From Gnetum montanum (lineage: Eukaryota; Streptophyta; Gnetopsida; Gnetales; Gnetaceae), in assembly GCA_015680685.1 (NCBI GenBank), contig MNCI01003674.1, forward strand, positions 85,311 to 149,310: a stretch of 64,000 bases of DNA, in the 5' to 3' direction. Under the pieces are notes generated by a model that saw only the letters and a program-made list of their open reading frames with translations, had not been told where the DNA came from and did no database searches. Within the stretch, counting starts at the first letter, position 1; every line of letters starts with the position of its first letter. Position numbers and translations under genes: made by a program. Shown here piece by piece: positions 21,960 through 33,786 of this stretch.

Positions 21960-24037
21960 ATTTCGAATCTCTCCCTTGCAATTCAGTCATGGAGGAGATG
22001 GCCACCTATACTAATCATTTAGGGCCCTTAGTGCTTTTTAGTTTTTGTTTTACATGTTTTTTTTTTCCACATTTTTTTACACATTTTTGTTTTACACATT
22101 TTTTTCCCACATTTTTTTACACATTTTTTTCTTACACATTTTTTTTTTTACAAATTTCTTTAACTTTTCTTATTTTTTTTTTACAGATTTCTTTAACTTT
22201 TCTTATTTTTGTTTTACAACATCGTTATACTTTTTCATTTTGTGTGTGTGTGTGCATGTGTTATCCACCCTGTAAGTTTGTCATTCAATAAGTGTTCTTC
22301 ATGATGGTATGAACTATTTTCATAATGATTGCTAATGTTTGATTTTTACCTTTAATTCATGATGTTGATACTAAGGTATGTTTCTTTTGATATGGCAGGC
22401 AATGAGTTTACTTCATCCATCCATCCACCAATTTCCATGGTCTCTCTCAGCTTGGAAATGTACAGTCTCTTTTCTAATAAGAACTTTAACGAATCAGTGA
22501 CTGAGCATTTCTCAAACTAAGGAAGGACTCAAGGATTGAAAAGGGTATGACTTCAAGGGAACTTGATGCATTTTTGTTAGCCATTCTCTTGGGTGCTTGG
22601 ATGTTTTCTTCTTGAGTTTTCTTACCATTCTGACGTTACCCAATTATCGGAAGCTGAGTCAATAAAAATAACAAAGTCTTTGCATGATGTGGTTCTCATG
22701 CATAAACACATAAAATGAAAAAAAAAAGAAAAAAAGAAAAAGAAAAAAAAAGTGAGAATTCAAAGCACACCCCTTCGACAGAATAATCCCTTGGGCTACA
22801 AGCACTAGTTATGGAACTCAAAATAAAAATGTTCCCTCTAACTAAGGCCCTTCTCGCTTTCCATTCTCTCCTCATTTTTTTCATCGGAATGGTGGTAGCT
22901 CTTGGGTGAAGGCATTCTTGTTACTTCAAGGAGATGGATTGGACGAATGCATTAATGTGAAGTCACTGGAAGTGGTTTGTTTGAGGTCGGAGTTGGAATG
23001 AGATCTGCTAAGTCACATTAATCATGAAACACACAAGGGGCTTTACACCACCTTGTTCTTGGGATTCCATTCCATTCTCTTCTTTTCACCCTTCTCTCCA
23101 TTGTTCACCTCATTGCCGATTGTATCATTAGTGTATATTTTGGTTGACGCATTATTTTCTTTTTGGTAAATTCTTGCGGTTAAGACTTTAACTCTTGTTC
23201 CAAATGACATTCCCAGAGCCTACGGACTCTTTGAATGTGGGTTTGTCAGGGCATTAAGGGCATGAGCCTGCTTTGGGGAGGACCCACTGACATTCCTATT
23301 TGGTGCACTGGTTAACTTCTTTTCCCTAACATTTTTACAATTTATTTTATTTTTTTCATTTCCATCTTGACATCCATTTCATCGATGTTATAGTTGTCCC
23401 TTTTTCTTCATCTTTCTTGTTTCTATTATTTCTCCATTTTAACGCTACTAGAGGATCACGATTAGTCATGGGGGTACATGGCCTGATTTTTTCGATTTTC
23501 TCCTAGCCCCAATTTTTTCAATTTTCTCCTAGCCCCTACACCTTCAGTAGTCACCACTAATACATCTCCAGATCCGCAATCAGCCATACCACAACCCAGC
23601 CAATTGGACATTTCACCGAGGCAAGGTATCAACTACATTGAAATTCATTTACCCTTGCTAATATAAGACTGTGTTGTGTGTGCAGATTGAAATCATACAA
23701 AAATGGAGGGCATCTGGAAGGAACACTTGGAATGGAGTAGTGTTAAAAGTAGCTATGCAAGGAGCAAGATCGATGGCGCACTTACGAATGGACAACAAAA
23801 GACGTAATCTTGGCGTTAGTAGCAGCAGCACTTCTTTCTCTCTCTCTCTTTCTCAGTTGCCAAATGAGGCCTGATGTCAATGTAATAAGGTGTTCACCCT
23901 TGTTGTCATGAACACCAATTTTTTTGTGTCTTGTAATGATGATCCGTTCACATGTCATCCCATTAGTTCCTTGAGTCAATAATCCCATACCTTCCCGATA
24001 TTATTGTAAGGAACTCGAGGACGAGTTTTCATTTAGT
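21960..24037 (+). mobile_element. Element A 3' non-coding module
   Basis: Begins with AGTCATGGAGGAGATGGCC, the post-integrase phrase. It continues with a long T-rich tract (22030-22230), CAGGCAATGAGTT at 22397-22409 after an AG that looks like a splice acceptor, GGGTATGACTTCAAGGGAACTT at 22543, an A-rich run at 22718-22752, and TGCTTTGGGGAGGACCCACT at 23269-23288. A run of CT repeats follows at about 23830-23850. The frames 21914-22291 and 22045-22275 are translated poly-T and are rejected. B, F and H share these landmarks in the same order. Confidence 0.8.
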
Positions 24038-24047
24038 CATGGGGGTA
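24038..24047 (+). other. Polypurine tract (A)
   Basis: ATGGGGGTA immediately before the 3' LTR start; it primes plus-strand DNA synthesis. B (GTGGAGGTA) and F (GTGGGGGTA) have the same layout. Confidence 0.8.
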
Positions 24048-24984
24048 TGATGGGACGCGATATCGCATGGACCGTAATATCGCATACGCAATATCGCGGC
24101 CTTCATGATATTACATCTCTCGCGATATTGTGTACATGATATAGCGTCATCCCCTGCAATATCACGTTGTCCCCTCTGATATCATGTCATCCCTTACGAT
24201 ATCGTGTTGTCCCCTACAATATCGCGTCGTCCCCTGCGACATCACGTATGCAATATTGCAGTGCGCCATCATATCTATAAATAAGAGGCGGCTCTTCCTT
24301 GTTTTCTCATCCTAGGCTTAGACTGTAGTGAAACTCTGGCAGATTGATCACTCCAAAGATATAATATTTTCCATGTGCCCATAGTAGGAGTCCTAAAGTG
24401 AACAGATCTTTATTCGAGCAAACATTGTACCTGAACACAAGTTTGTGTATGGAAATAAAGACGAGCTTCATGGATAAACCTTGTAGTGCATGGAATAGGC
24501 TAATTAGGATTTTCTTTACTGTTATTTATTATCTATTATTTATTGCTTTATTAGTTGTTAAATATTTCTCAACCCTTCTCTCCTAGTTAAGTGCCTCAGT
24601 ACGATCGCTTCGAGCATGTGCGTTACGCATGGTGATCCCAGCAATGATTAGCGTTTGGTAACCATGGTTGCATTGGTTCAGGGTGTGTATGGTAAGTGGG
24701 AACGGATGCTAATGCTAGTTAGTTAGAGTTAGTTAGTTAATTTCTTCAACCCTTCACCTCAATAGCATAGGAGATAAAAATCGAAAAGACAATAAAAATC
24801 ATATACATTAGACTTACTTAACCATACACCATGACAAATACAAGTAAGTCTAGGAAGAAAATGAATAATTAAGCTTAAGTGTTCCATGAGGTGTGTAGGC
24901 ACTTAGTCTGCAGAGTTCGACCGGACCACGCGTGTTACACTTGTATTCATATGGTTGAGTGTAGGAGTACCTCGCCACTCATCA
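24048..24984 (+). repeat. Element A 3' LTR
   Basis: 937 bp, TGATGGGACGCG to CGCCACTCATCA, 119 bp longer than its 5' partner. U3 carries about thirteen GCGATATCGC-type words, the best at 24057-24066. TATA box TATAAATAAG is at 24276-24285, and poly(A) signal AATAAA at 24454-24459. The extra length is mainly the 20-bp tandem array at 24143-24242. A TSD copy follows at 24985. Confidence 0.9.
24143..24242 (+). repeat. Five tandem 20-bp units in A's 3' LTR U3
   Basis: Five head-to-tail copies of exactly 20 bp, such as AGCGTCATCCCCTGCAATAT and CATGTCATCCCTTACGATAT, each ending in a GATAT/AATAT half of the GCGATATCGC palindrome. The 5' LTR of A has one unit and so does the LTR of H. Confidence 0.9.
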
Positions 24985-24989
24985 CTAGT
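24985..24989. repeat. Target-site duplication CTAGT (right of A)
   Basis: Second copy of 17711-17715; B's LTR resumes immediately after it. Confidence 0.95.
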
Positions 24990-25442
24990 TTAATTAGATA
25001 GAAGTTAATTAATCACATAAGTATGACCACTTCAAGCATGAGTATGACTCTTGGTAATCCCAACAACACTTAATGTCTAGTAATCTAGCAACATTATACC
25101 TGTTCAGGATGTGCATGAAAAGTAGGATCAAATACTTATGTTAGGATAGTTAGTTATTGATTGGCAATTAGATTAGTTAAATTGATTTATAAATTGCATT
25201 TCAACTTGCTTTTAATTGTAGACAATTAAAATACAAAATAATAAAAATCATTTACCTTAATTACACTTAACCATACAATTAAGCTCCACAAGTATAGTTG
25301 AGAAGACAATAGTTGTCACGATTAAATTTCACATTCTAGAACTAGTGTACTTAAGAACTTAAGGTCTATGGAATTTGATCAGATCGTGTGTAAATGCTTG
25401 AGATTCATATGGTTGTGCATATGGGTATCTCGTTGCTCATCA
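24990..25442 (+). repeat. Element B 5' LTR, second part (U5)
   Basis: Continues from 17715 once A is removed (TTAATTAGATAGAAGTTAAT, matching 34211-34230 in the 3' LTR). It ends CTCGTTGCTCATCA at 25442. Total 5' LTR length is about 866 bp against 881 bp for the 3' copy. Confidence 0.9.
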
Positions 25443-25461
25443 TTGGTACTATTGCTAGGGA
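25443..25461 (+). other. Primer-binding site, tRNA-Asp type (B)
   Basis: TTGGTACTATTGCTAGGGA directly follows the LTR; same tRNA-Asp class as in A and F, with G-to-A and C-to-T changes. Confidence 0.85.
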
Positions 25462-25602
25462 CCTTTTGTTTGTTACATGAACTATCTAGGACTTGGTGAA
25501 AATTATTTAAAATAATTGGAATGAATCCTAGAGTCATATCATAGTTTAAAATAACTAAAAGAATTTTAAAAATCATACTACATTTTTATTTTCTAACATA
25601 AG

Positions 25603-28000
25603 ATGTCTTCTTCTCATAAGAGTGATTCTCCACCCAAGTCTAACGAAGTACATCAATAGGTACCCCAACAATATAGAGTGGTATATTCTCATCCTAATGA
25701 GTACATATCCAATTTCACCTTCATCCTACACTAGGATGAACTACTATGGTGGTGTGACATGGATGGCAACATAATGTTGCCATGCAATTGATCCATTCTT
25801 GCGATGCTCCAACAAAATCTTATACGATTGGGACTCCAAGGACTTCATGATGAGTATGTTATGTAGGATAGTAATGCCAAGGATTATCATCCCACTAAGG
25901 CACAACATCTAAGGGATCAACAACTAGAGCAGTACTACGAATCTTTGAAGGGGAAGTGGTTCAATGGTTCCCCATACCTGGCGTTCCACAAAGATGGTGG
26001 AGAACCATTCTCTAGGAATTTTTCATATAGTGAAATTCCTCTCTTTGACTTCAGTGAAGGAGGAAAAAACTAGAACCTATAGTCCATGATCCACAATCCT
26101 GATTCTAGCAAGAATGGATTCAATGACAAAGGAGGATCCAAGGAGGAGAACTAGGGCAAGGATGTGAACAACAAACAAGATCGTGATCATGATCATGATC
26201 ACTGAAGAGGGGGTAGCAGGCACCATGATGGTGCTAGTCCTCCTTTCTCTTCATCTTCATCATCTTCTTCTTCCTCTTCTAGCTCTGAATGTGACCACAA
26301 GGGGGCATGATCATGATGGAGGTGATCTACGAGATTGAGATAATCGAAGGGACCATTAAACAAGTCAAGACTTGAGGCGTGGGCATTTAAGAGAGACCCG
26401 TTGCCATGAATGAAGGGGTAGTAGAGGGCATTGTAAGCACTAGAATCATGGACTTGATGATCCTTTTCTTGCTACTTGAAATATGTTAAACATTGCATAG
26501 ATAATGCAAATTCCTACAAGTCACATTAAGGATAGTTAGATCAAGAGGCTAGACATGAACTAAACCCCTAGGTTCAAGGGGGATATAACTCAAATCTACA
26601 AAACCATCTCCAAGCTTTCCATGATTCTTGTTGCTTGCAAAATATAGAAAATGATTGGCAAAAGCTTAAGTTGTTCCCCAGGATACTCATTAAAGAAGCA
26701 GAAAGCTGGTACTAGTCCTTAGAACTAAAATTCATTAGACGGTAGAGTACAATGTTCAAACTATTCAATGACAAGTATCAAACGTACACCCAAGCATCTA
26801 GTTTGAGGAGGTAGATCCAAGGATAGAATTAAGGGACACATGAACCCTTGGATGCCACCATGAACCAATACTATTCCCTATTGCATAGATGTCCCGGCCA
26901 TGGTTATTCTCAACTAGAACAACTTCACCACATCATAAATGGACTCTAATCAGAAATGAGGAGAACTCTTGGCATCTATGCCCAAGGTTGATTGTCAAAA
27001 TTAAGAGCCCATTAGATCCAAAGGCTAATTAAGAAAGTAGTAAAAGAAGAAGGAGAGTTGAGGAAACGTGAAAGTGTAGAAGAATACAACCACGATCCTT
27101 CCATTTGTAAGAGGCAAGTTCAATTTTGTGATAGTGAGGAGGAATCATCACTTGATGAGATGGTGAATCATAAGACCTTGTTGATTCAAAAATGCATCTC
27201 TAAAATTTTGGCCAAGGTTGATCAGTTGTGGGACTCTATGAATACCATATTTCAAGCTGTCCTAAAACTTGCTAAAGAGTCCAAAGAACAACATAGTGAT
27301 CATGATCGCAAGAGATGCAAAGAAGCTAAACATGCCAATCAAAGGGGTAAGGGCAACATTAATATAGTAGGAGAAGTTATAGAGTCTAAATCTAATGATG
27401 ATGGTGGGTGTGACATCTGCTAATATGAACATCCTAAAGGATGTTGCCCCATTGTTTCACACTTACAAGAGTTTGAGGTGTCTACTCTAAATCCACAACT
27501 AGTAAGGAGGCAAACATCTAGAAGATTACCTTATCCTCAAGGAAATCCCAGGAAATTTGAATGGCAACAACAATATTATCCAAGTGGAACTCCACTGCAA
27601 CCATATGAGTAATATCAATAGTGCCAGCAACCATAGTCATGAGCGCTGGCACTGCCAAGGTAGCAATACCCTTACAAACAACCTGATCTATATGGGTATT
27701 ACATTCAGTAAATCTTGTCTTCACATGACTCTTCCAATCACATTTCTACTTTCCAACCTTACTACTACCCTCCCAACTATTATTGAATTCATTCTCCACA
27801 TTTAAGAAGGGATACCACATTTTATCCTTATCCTCCTTCTATTCCTGCACCTATTCCTCCATCCTCAACACAACTACCACTTGCTCCATCTATGCAAGGT
27901 GAACTTCTAGCCCAAATACAATAAATTAACACTAAAAGGGCTATTAATCTACAACCAGTTAATCAACTAAGGTTTTTAGATAATAGAACATAAAAAGATC
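25603..28000 (+). pseudogene. gag: Element B gag pseudogene
   Basis: Starts at ATG 25603 (MSSSHKSDSPPK) in the same position as in A. It keeps YRVVYSHPNEYISNFTFIL, then an Asp/His/Arg run and poly-Ser stretch (DRDHDHDH near 26179, Ser run near 26240-26282). Next is the capsid-like core with FNDKYQTYTQASSL and EPLDATMNQYYSLLHRCPGH, then a 121-codon open stretch (27058-27423). The knuckle begins CDIC and is then hit by TAA at 27421, followed by YEHPKGCC. More stops at 27619 (TAG) and 27709 (TAA) match positions broken in A and F. The tail is Pro/Tyr-rich. Confidence 0.85.
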
Positions 28001-28129
28001 CTTTTTATGATCCAATAGTCCATGTAAGCCCTCACATATACATGTAGTTGGCAACCCTGCTTTCCCATCTTTTTCTATATCAAATTCCTTCAAGTTCCCT
28101 TTAAACAAAATACTACCCATGATCCATAC

Positions 28130-28800
28130 TATTATACTTACTCATGTCATATCTGATTGGATCTATACTAGCAACCTTTCCAAGAAATTAGCTAATCCTA
28201 GGAGTCTTCTTATTTATTTGTAGATTGCTAGGAATGAATCGTGTAAGGCTATTCTTGATTCAAGTTTTGATATCAACTTGATTTCTCATGAGATATATAC
28301 TACATGGAACTTACTATCCTTCAAGAAGAGCAATATCTAATTAGAATTGGCAAACCAATCCATTACTATTCCATTGGGACTAGTAGAAGAAATTGTGACC
28401 ACTGTCTGTGGATGGTCTTATCCTGCTGATTTCCTAGTGATCAAAGTAGAGAACTATAAAGGAGACTTCCCAATCATCATGGAAATGGCTTGGCTAAGCA
28501 CCTTTGATGCATGAATGGGCATTAGAGATATTTTCTTAGTAATATCTAAGGAAAATGCATTTAGGAATATCAAGAAGAAGCGAGTTCCATGCATCACGTA
28601 TAGTGATACAGGGTGCAATTACGTGTAGAAACTTTGGTCTATTAAACAAGCATCCATCTCTACATGCAAGAAATGTGCATTAAAAGTAGATGTTCAAAGG
28701 TGCTTGTACGTAGTAGCCACAAAACAAGAGGGCACCCAATGGCTAATTGCTAATTCTAAAAGTAGCATACTTTGCATGGAACCTACTAAGAGCCTGACAT
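28130..28800 (+). pseudogene. pro: Element B protease pseudogene
   Basis: Reads SDWIYTSNLSKKLANPRSLL then AILDSSFDINLIS; the active site is Asp-Ser-Ser rather than Asp-Ser-Gly. It is followed by ANQSITIPLGLVEEIVTTVC and WLSTFDA, matching A and F. It is in a different frame from gag, so at least one frame shift lies between. Confidence 0.8.
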
Positions 28801-29079
28801 GCACATATGTCACAAGCATGGATGAATGAGAGTAAGTTCATCACCAACTCTTTGATAATGAAAATGGTGATACCTATTAGAGAGAGTTGAAAATTCTTAA
28901 AAATTTTAAACAAAAGCCCCTTGAGTTAAAAACTCTATGAGTTGGCATGGAATATGTATTCTTAAAAATGGAAAGTCAGTAATAATCAATGCAAATATTG
29001 CTTCTAAACAGAAATTGATGCTATTGAATGTGGTTGAAAAATGGTCAATAGCCTTTTCTTGGTAATATCCTAAACTCAC

Positions 29080-29825
29080 AAGGATTGATCCTAGGATATG
29101 CCATCATCATATCTACACCTACCTAACCATGAAGCCAAAGAGGTAGCCACAAAGGTGATTAAATTCCAAATTGAAGTAGATCATCAAGGAGGAAATCAAA
29201 CAACTCCTCAAGCTGGGGTTTATCTATCCCATTGTAGATAGTAAGTGGGTTAGTCCACTCATAATTGTGCCAAATAAAGGTGGCAAGTGGTGGGTCTACA
29301 TCAATTTTTTTGGCTATTGAATGTGGCAACATTCAAGGACCATTTTCAGTTACCATTCATTGGTTAAGTGTTACACACCATATCTGGGCATTGTTACTAT
29401 AGTTTTTTGGATGGTTATAGTGGCTATAACCAAATCCAAATTGTGCCAAAGGACCAGGCCAAAACAACATTCACAAGTCCCTGGTGGACCTTTACATATC
29501 ACAAAATGCCTTTTGGTCTATGCAATGCTCCTACTACATTTCAACGCTTGGTCCTTAGCATTTTTCAATAGCAAATAGGCAGCAGGATGGAAGTCTTCAT
29601 GGATGACTTCTCTACCTATGGGGCAACATTTGAAAAAGCCTTGGACTACCTTAAGCAAGTGATAAAACAATGTGTGGAAACAAACTTTCATCTCAATTGG
29701 TAGAAGAGTCATCCGATGATCCAAGAGGGCATTGTGTTAGGGCACTAAATCTCACAAGCAGGAATTGAGGTTGGCCTTGAAAAAACAAGGGTCATCTAAG
29801 GAATTACCCACCAACTAAAAACCTT
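29080..29825 (+). pseudogene. rt: Element B reverse transcriptase pseudogene
   Basis: Copies element RNA into DNA in intact relatives. Visible in order: KQLLKLGFIYPIVDSKWVSP, VPNKGGKWWVYINF, LLNVATFKDHFQLPF, FLDGYSGYNQIQIVPKDQAK, TFTSPWWTFTYHKMPFGLCN, then the catalytic loop VFMDDFS (Asp codons 29602-29607) intact. NW-stop-KSH follows with TAG at 29701, also present in F. Frame shifts separate the N-terminal half from the rest. Confidence 0.9.
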
Positions 29826-30420
29826 CAAAGATGTTTGGTCATTCCTTGGACACACTGGCTACTACCAGCAATTCATAGAGAATTTCTCTAAGATCACAAA
29901 ACCATTGGTTGAGCTAACAAAGAAAGATGCTCCATTTTTCTAGACCAAAGAATATGAAAAAGCATTCCAACAACTAAAGGAAAAACTTGTAGAAACTCCA
30001 ATTATACAAGCACTTAATTGGTCCAAACCATTTCATGTTATGACAGATGCATCATATTATTCCTTGGGAGCTATGCTTATGTAGGTAGATGATAAGAAAT
30101 GTCCATATTACATCCACTGCACAAGCTGAAGCATTTTGGGTGCATAACTAAACTACATCACCACAGAAAAAAATTAATGGTCGTGGTGTTTGCTCTAGAA
30201 AATTTTAGGCATTATGTGCTTGGATACAAAGTGTTTGTGCACACAGACCACAGTGCCATTCACTTCCTCATAAATAAGCCAACAGTAAACCCCCATGTCA
30301 TAGAGTGGCTGGTGATCTTATAGGAATTCAATCTTACAATGGTAGATTGAAAAGGAACTGAGAATGTGGTCATTGAACACTTTATTTATTTATGACGGGA
30401 CAACAAAGAGGAATAGATCT
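29826..30420 (+). pseudogene. Element B RNase H pseudogene
   Basis: From SFLGHTGYYQQFIENFSKIT through KPFHVMTDASYYSLGAML (catalytic Asp in TDAS) to KLMVVVFALENFRHYVLGYK, VFVHTDHSAIHFLINKPTVN and KGTENVVIEHF. This is a complete Athila/Tat RNase H outline. A frame shift near 30100 and scattered stops break it; the open frame 30099-30323 is its C-terminal half. Confidence 0.85.
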
Positions 30421-31700
30421 CACTATCTGATTTGTTTCCTAATGATCTCCTCTTTACCAAGGCTATAAATGAATAATTTCCCACTAAGCCTAAATGGTAT
30501 GATGGCATTTTCATCTATCTTCTCACTTAAGAGATGCCACAAGGGTTGGACCATCAAAAGAAACAACAATTTCTTCACCATGTAAAATGCTTCATGGAGA
30601 TCAATGGATACTCTACAAGGTGTGCACTGATGGCCTGGTTTGTTGGTATGTCCCTAATGTTGATCAACTACGCATTCTCTAGGATGCTCATGAGTGTCCT
30701 TGTGGGGGCTACTATGTTGGGAGATGCACAGCCATTAAAATCCTAGTGGCAGGGTATTATTAGCCAATAATCTTTAGGGATGCTCACCAATTTTTCCACT
30801 CTTGATGGTGGAATTATTGCTTAAATGGAGGAACCTCAATAGTGGATCCAACCATTGGAACCCTTCAACATCTGGGGCATTGATTTCATGGGTCCCATCT
30901 TACCCATATCAAATTTAAAGACATACATCATAGTTTCTATTGACTATTGTACGAAATGGGTAGAAGCAACAACTATCACCAACTATACATCTTCTACTGC
31001 TGCTCAGTTTGTACAATAAAATGTTCTAAACAAGTTTGGCTTACCACATGAATTAATTTCTAAAAATGGAATCTACTTTATAGGCACTACCTTTCATAAG
31101 CTTATGCAACACTTGGGGTTGAACATAAACTAACAACACCCTACCACCCCTCAACTCATGGGCAAGCTAAGGTTACAAATAGGGAAATCACAAAAATCCT
31201 AACAAGGACTGTTAGCAAATATAGGAGGGACTGGAGCAAAAAACTTAACGATGTCCTCTAGGCCTACCTTTCAACATGGAAACTTCCTATAGGCTATTCT
31301 TCCTATGAACTAGTGTATGGAAAATTACCAACACTTCCTATTCAATTCAAGCTTTGTACAGTTTCAACAGCCTATGACCTTGACCTTGACTTAAGTTTAG
31401 TACAAAAAGAAATATTAATGAATCTTGACTTGCTAGACAAAACTGATTGGTCGCCTTTTCATCTAACGAGCTGCACAAGACATTCAACAAAAAATGCCAT
31501 GACCTTAAAATTAGGAAAGTCAAATTTAAACTAGGAGACAAGGTCTTCTACTGGAACCCCACACATGTATCTCAATGAACTAAGTTCCAAACGTTGTGGG
31601 AAGGACCTTATATAATTTATGAAACTTTTCCTTCTAGGGCCATGATGATCTACAAACCTAAGAGCATGAACAAGAAATAGTGGTCAACATACAATAAGTC
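30421..31700 (+). pseudogene. int: Element B integrase pseudogene
   Basis: The catalytic core shows FNIWGIDFMGPI (first Asp at 30882-30884) and TYIIVSIDYCTKWVEA. Then comes ISKNGIYF, where the second catalytic Asp is Lys (31062-31064), then the region of the third acidic residue in a frame-shifted stretch. The C-terminal domain is clear: LHKTFNKKCHDLKIRKVKF, LGDKVFYWNPTHV, FQTLWEGPYIIYETFPS. The N-terminal zinc region near 30540-30750 is badly shifted. Confidence 0.85.
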
Positions 31701-31779
31701 AAGTCTTTTCATGAGCCTAAGCAAGCTAGAGAAACAAACAACTCATTGGATGAACAACCACATTCAATCTTTTAGATCT

Positions 31780-32839
31780 CCTCCTTTCAAGTTAGTCATG
31801 GGGAAGATAGCCATCCATGCTAACTATATAAGCATATTCTTAGTTTTTCACCCTTTTTTCTTATACATTTTTTTTCACCTTGTTATTTTTACAACTTTTT
31901 GTTTTACACATTCTTTATCTTATATCTTTTTGTTTTTAACATTATTAATTTTTCAAGTTTTATGTTTTATAGCATCATTAGTACATTTTATTTTTCTTAG
32001 GTATTTTACAATTTCTTGTATATTTTCATTTATTTGGAAGTGATTTTCCTATTGTGTTTTCTTAATAATAACATGCCTTATTGCCAACTAGGTACAGTGT
32101 GGTTTGTTTGATGTGGGCATGTGTTATTTGGTTATTTGATTGTTGGTGTCTGGATTCTAGTTTTGAATTTTGTTACTGATAACTAGGACATGGTTTCTTT
32201 TTCATGAAATAGGCAGTGAGTCCACAACATCTACCCATCCACAAACTCTATGGTTTTCCTTGTTCTAGAAGTATGAGGTCTCGTTTTCATTAATATAACT
32301 TTAACAAACTTGTGACTTTGGTAGTTTTCAGATTCGGAAAGGATTCAAAGATTTGAATAGGGTGTGACTTCAAGGGAACTTAATACTGTTTGTGCCTTTC
32401 TACCTACTTGGGTGCATGTGTGTTTTCATGGATTTCATACCATTCTGTGTAGAACAATAGCAAGAAGTTGAATAAGTCTTTACATGGTGTGGTTTCCATC
32501 ATAAAAAAATGATGGGAATTTAAAGCACATCCCTTAGACAAAATAAATGGGCTATAAGCATTGGTTATGGGACTAGAAAGACATGTTACCCATGCCTAAA
32601 GGTTCCCTCTAACAAAGGCCCTTCCACACTTCCTACTTTTCTTTGCTTCTTTAATAAGGAATGGTGGTTGTTCTGTGGGAGCACTCTTGTGTCTCAGGGG
32701 AATGGACTGGTCTTAGAGTGGTGATGTGATGTCACTAAATGTGATTGGTTTTGGTCTATACTAAGAATGAATTTTATCAAGTCATTTAATCACAAAATTT
32801 ACAAGGGACTTCATGTGACCTTAATTAGGAACTCCATTC

Positions 32840-32876
<37 letters not shown>

Positions 32877-33774
32877 ATCCATGCTTTCCATGTCTCACCT
32901 CATTGCTAGTTTCATGTTCTTTTTCAATGTCTTGGTTTGATGTGTCAAAATTATTAGGTAGTTTCTTGCAGGTTTTTGTACTTAAATTTTGTAATCATTA
33001 ATCATTCATGGGGCCCATGGAATCCTCAGTTTGAAGTTATGCAAGTGCAATAAAGGGCCTGTGTGTGCTTTGGGGAGGACCCACTTGCATATCTTTTGGT
33101 TGGTTTAGTTAAGTTCTTTATCCTTAAAAATCCTCACAATCAATTCCTTTTGTGTGTTCCATCAATGATATCCAATTTTGTGCATCTTCATAATGTTTTT
33201 TAGTGCAACCCTCTTTTTATTATTGTGAATTCTTAAACCCTCTTCAAGCATTTCATTGTGTTTGGACTTTTTAAAATTTAATAGACTACTTATCCATTTC
33301 ACCTATTTTTCAACCTTCTCACTAACATTATTAACAAAATCAATCCACCATAATCACAACCCAACCAAGTGTAACTACTAATGAGACAAGGTACTTAAAA
33401 GCTATACATTATACATTGCACACTAATCTGTGATTTTGTTGAGATTGCAATGGGAAGCATGGACTAGAAGCAAAACTTTCTTCACCAAAGGATAAGCAAC
33501 AATACCATGTGATGAGGACCCTTCATGATCATTGAATGTTCTTCCTCATTCTTTAGTTGCCAAATGAGTTTGAGTTAATTTTTTCTAGGGTGTTCCATTC
33601 TCTTGTCATAAACATCCAAGTTTGTAAAAATTTGTAAATTTGTAAACTCAGGCACTTAGAATTTCTCTATTCCATCTAAGTCAGTTGCATGTTAGTCAAT
33701 AATCCCATACCTTCTCAATATTTTGAAAGGAACTTCTTCCTCCTTTTGAGCACTCAAGGACTAGTTTTCATTCA
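31780..33774 (+). mobile_element. Element B 3' non-coding module
   Basis: Same landmarks and order as in A: AGTTAGTCATGGGGAAGATA at about 31790, a T-rich tract 31855-31960, ATAGGCAGTGAGTCCACAA at about 32210, GGTGTGACTTCAAGGGAACT at 32361, a pure CT repeat at 32843-32873, and TGCTTTGGGGAGGACCCACT at 33066-33085. No env-like ORF is present. The 110-codon frame at 31711-32043 is pyrimidine-rich translation of the tract. Confidence 0.8.
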
Positions 33775-33786
33775 GTCGTGGAGGTA
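33775..33786 (+). other. Polypurine tract (B)
   Basis: GTCGTGGAGGTA directly before the 3' LTR. Confidence 0.75.

Larger units (their letters stand above)
17716..24984 (+). mobile_element. Element A: Athila/Tat-like, non-autonomous (no RT, RNase H, integrase)
   Basis: 7.3 kb, LTR to LTR, with TGATG...CATCA ends and a perfect CTAGT duplication. It holds gag and protease, then jumps near 21945-21960 from the segment just after protease straight into the post-integrase non-coding module. F and B have RT to integrase at this point. It is the innermost insertion of the D-C-B-A stack and so one of the youngest. LTR differences are largely C/T and G/A changes plus one large repeat expansion. Confidence 0.9.

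Noticed and set aside
21914-22291. Phe-rich plus frames with a membrane-like look
   Set aside because: Direct translation of the T-rich tract in A's 3' module; the tract varies freely between A, B and F.
22397-22410. A short intron ending at CAG/GCAATGAG in A's 3' module
   Set aside because: The acceptor-like AG is conserved but no matching donor could be fixed, so it is only raised as a check.
24048-24290. CRISPR-like array because of repeats with spacers
   Set aside because: Units are 10-20 bp, degenerate and inside a plant LTR U3 with a TATA box; no CRISPR context.
31711-32043. 110-codon frame as env-like protein of B
   Set aside because: Hydrophobicity comes from the pyrimidine tract and there is no signal peptide or conserved frame in A or F.
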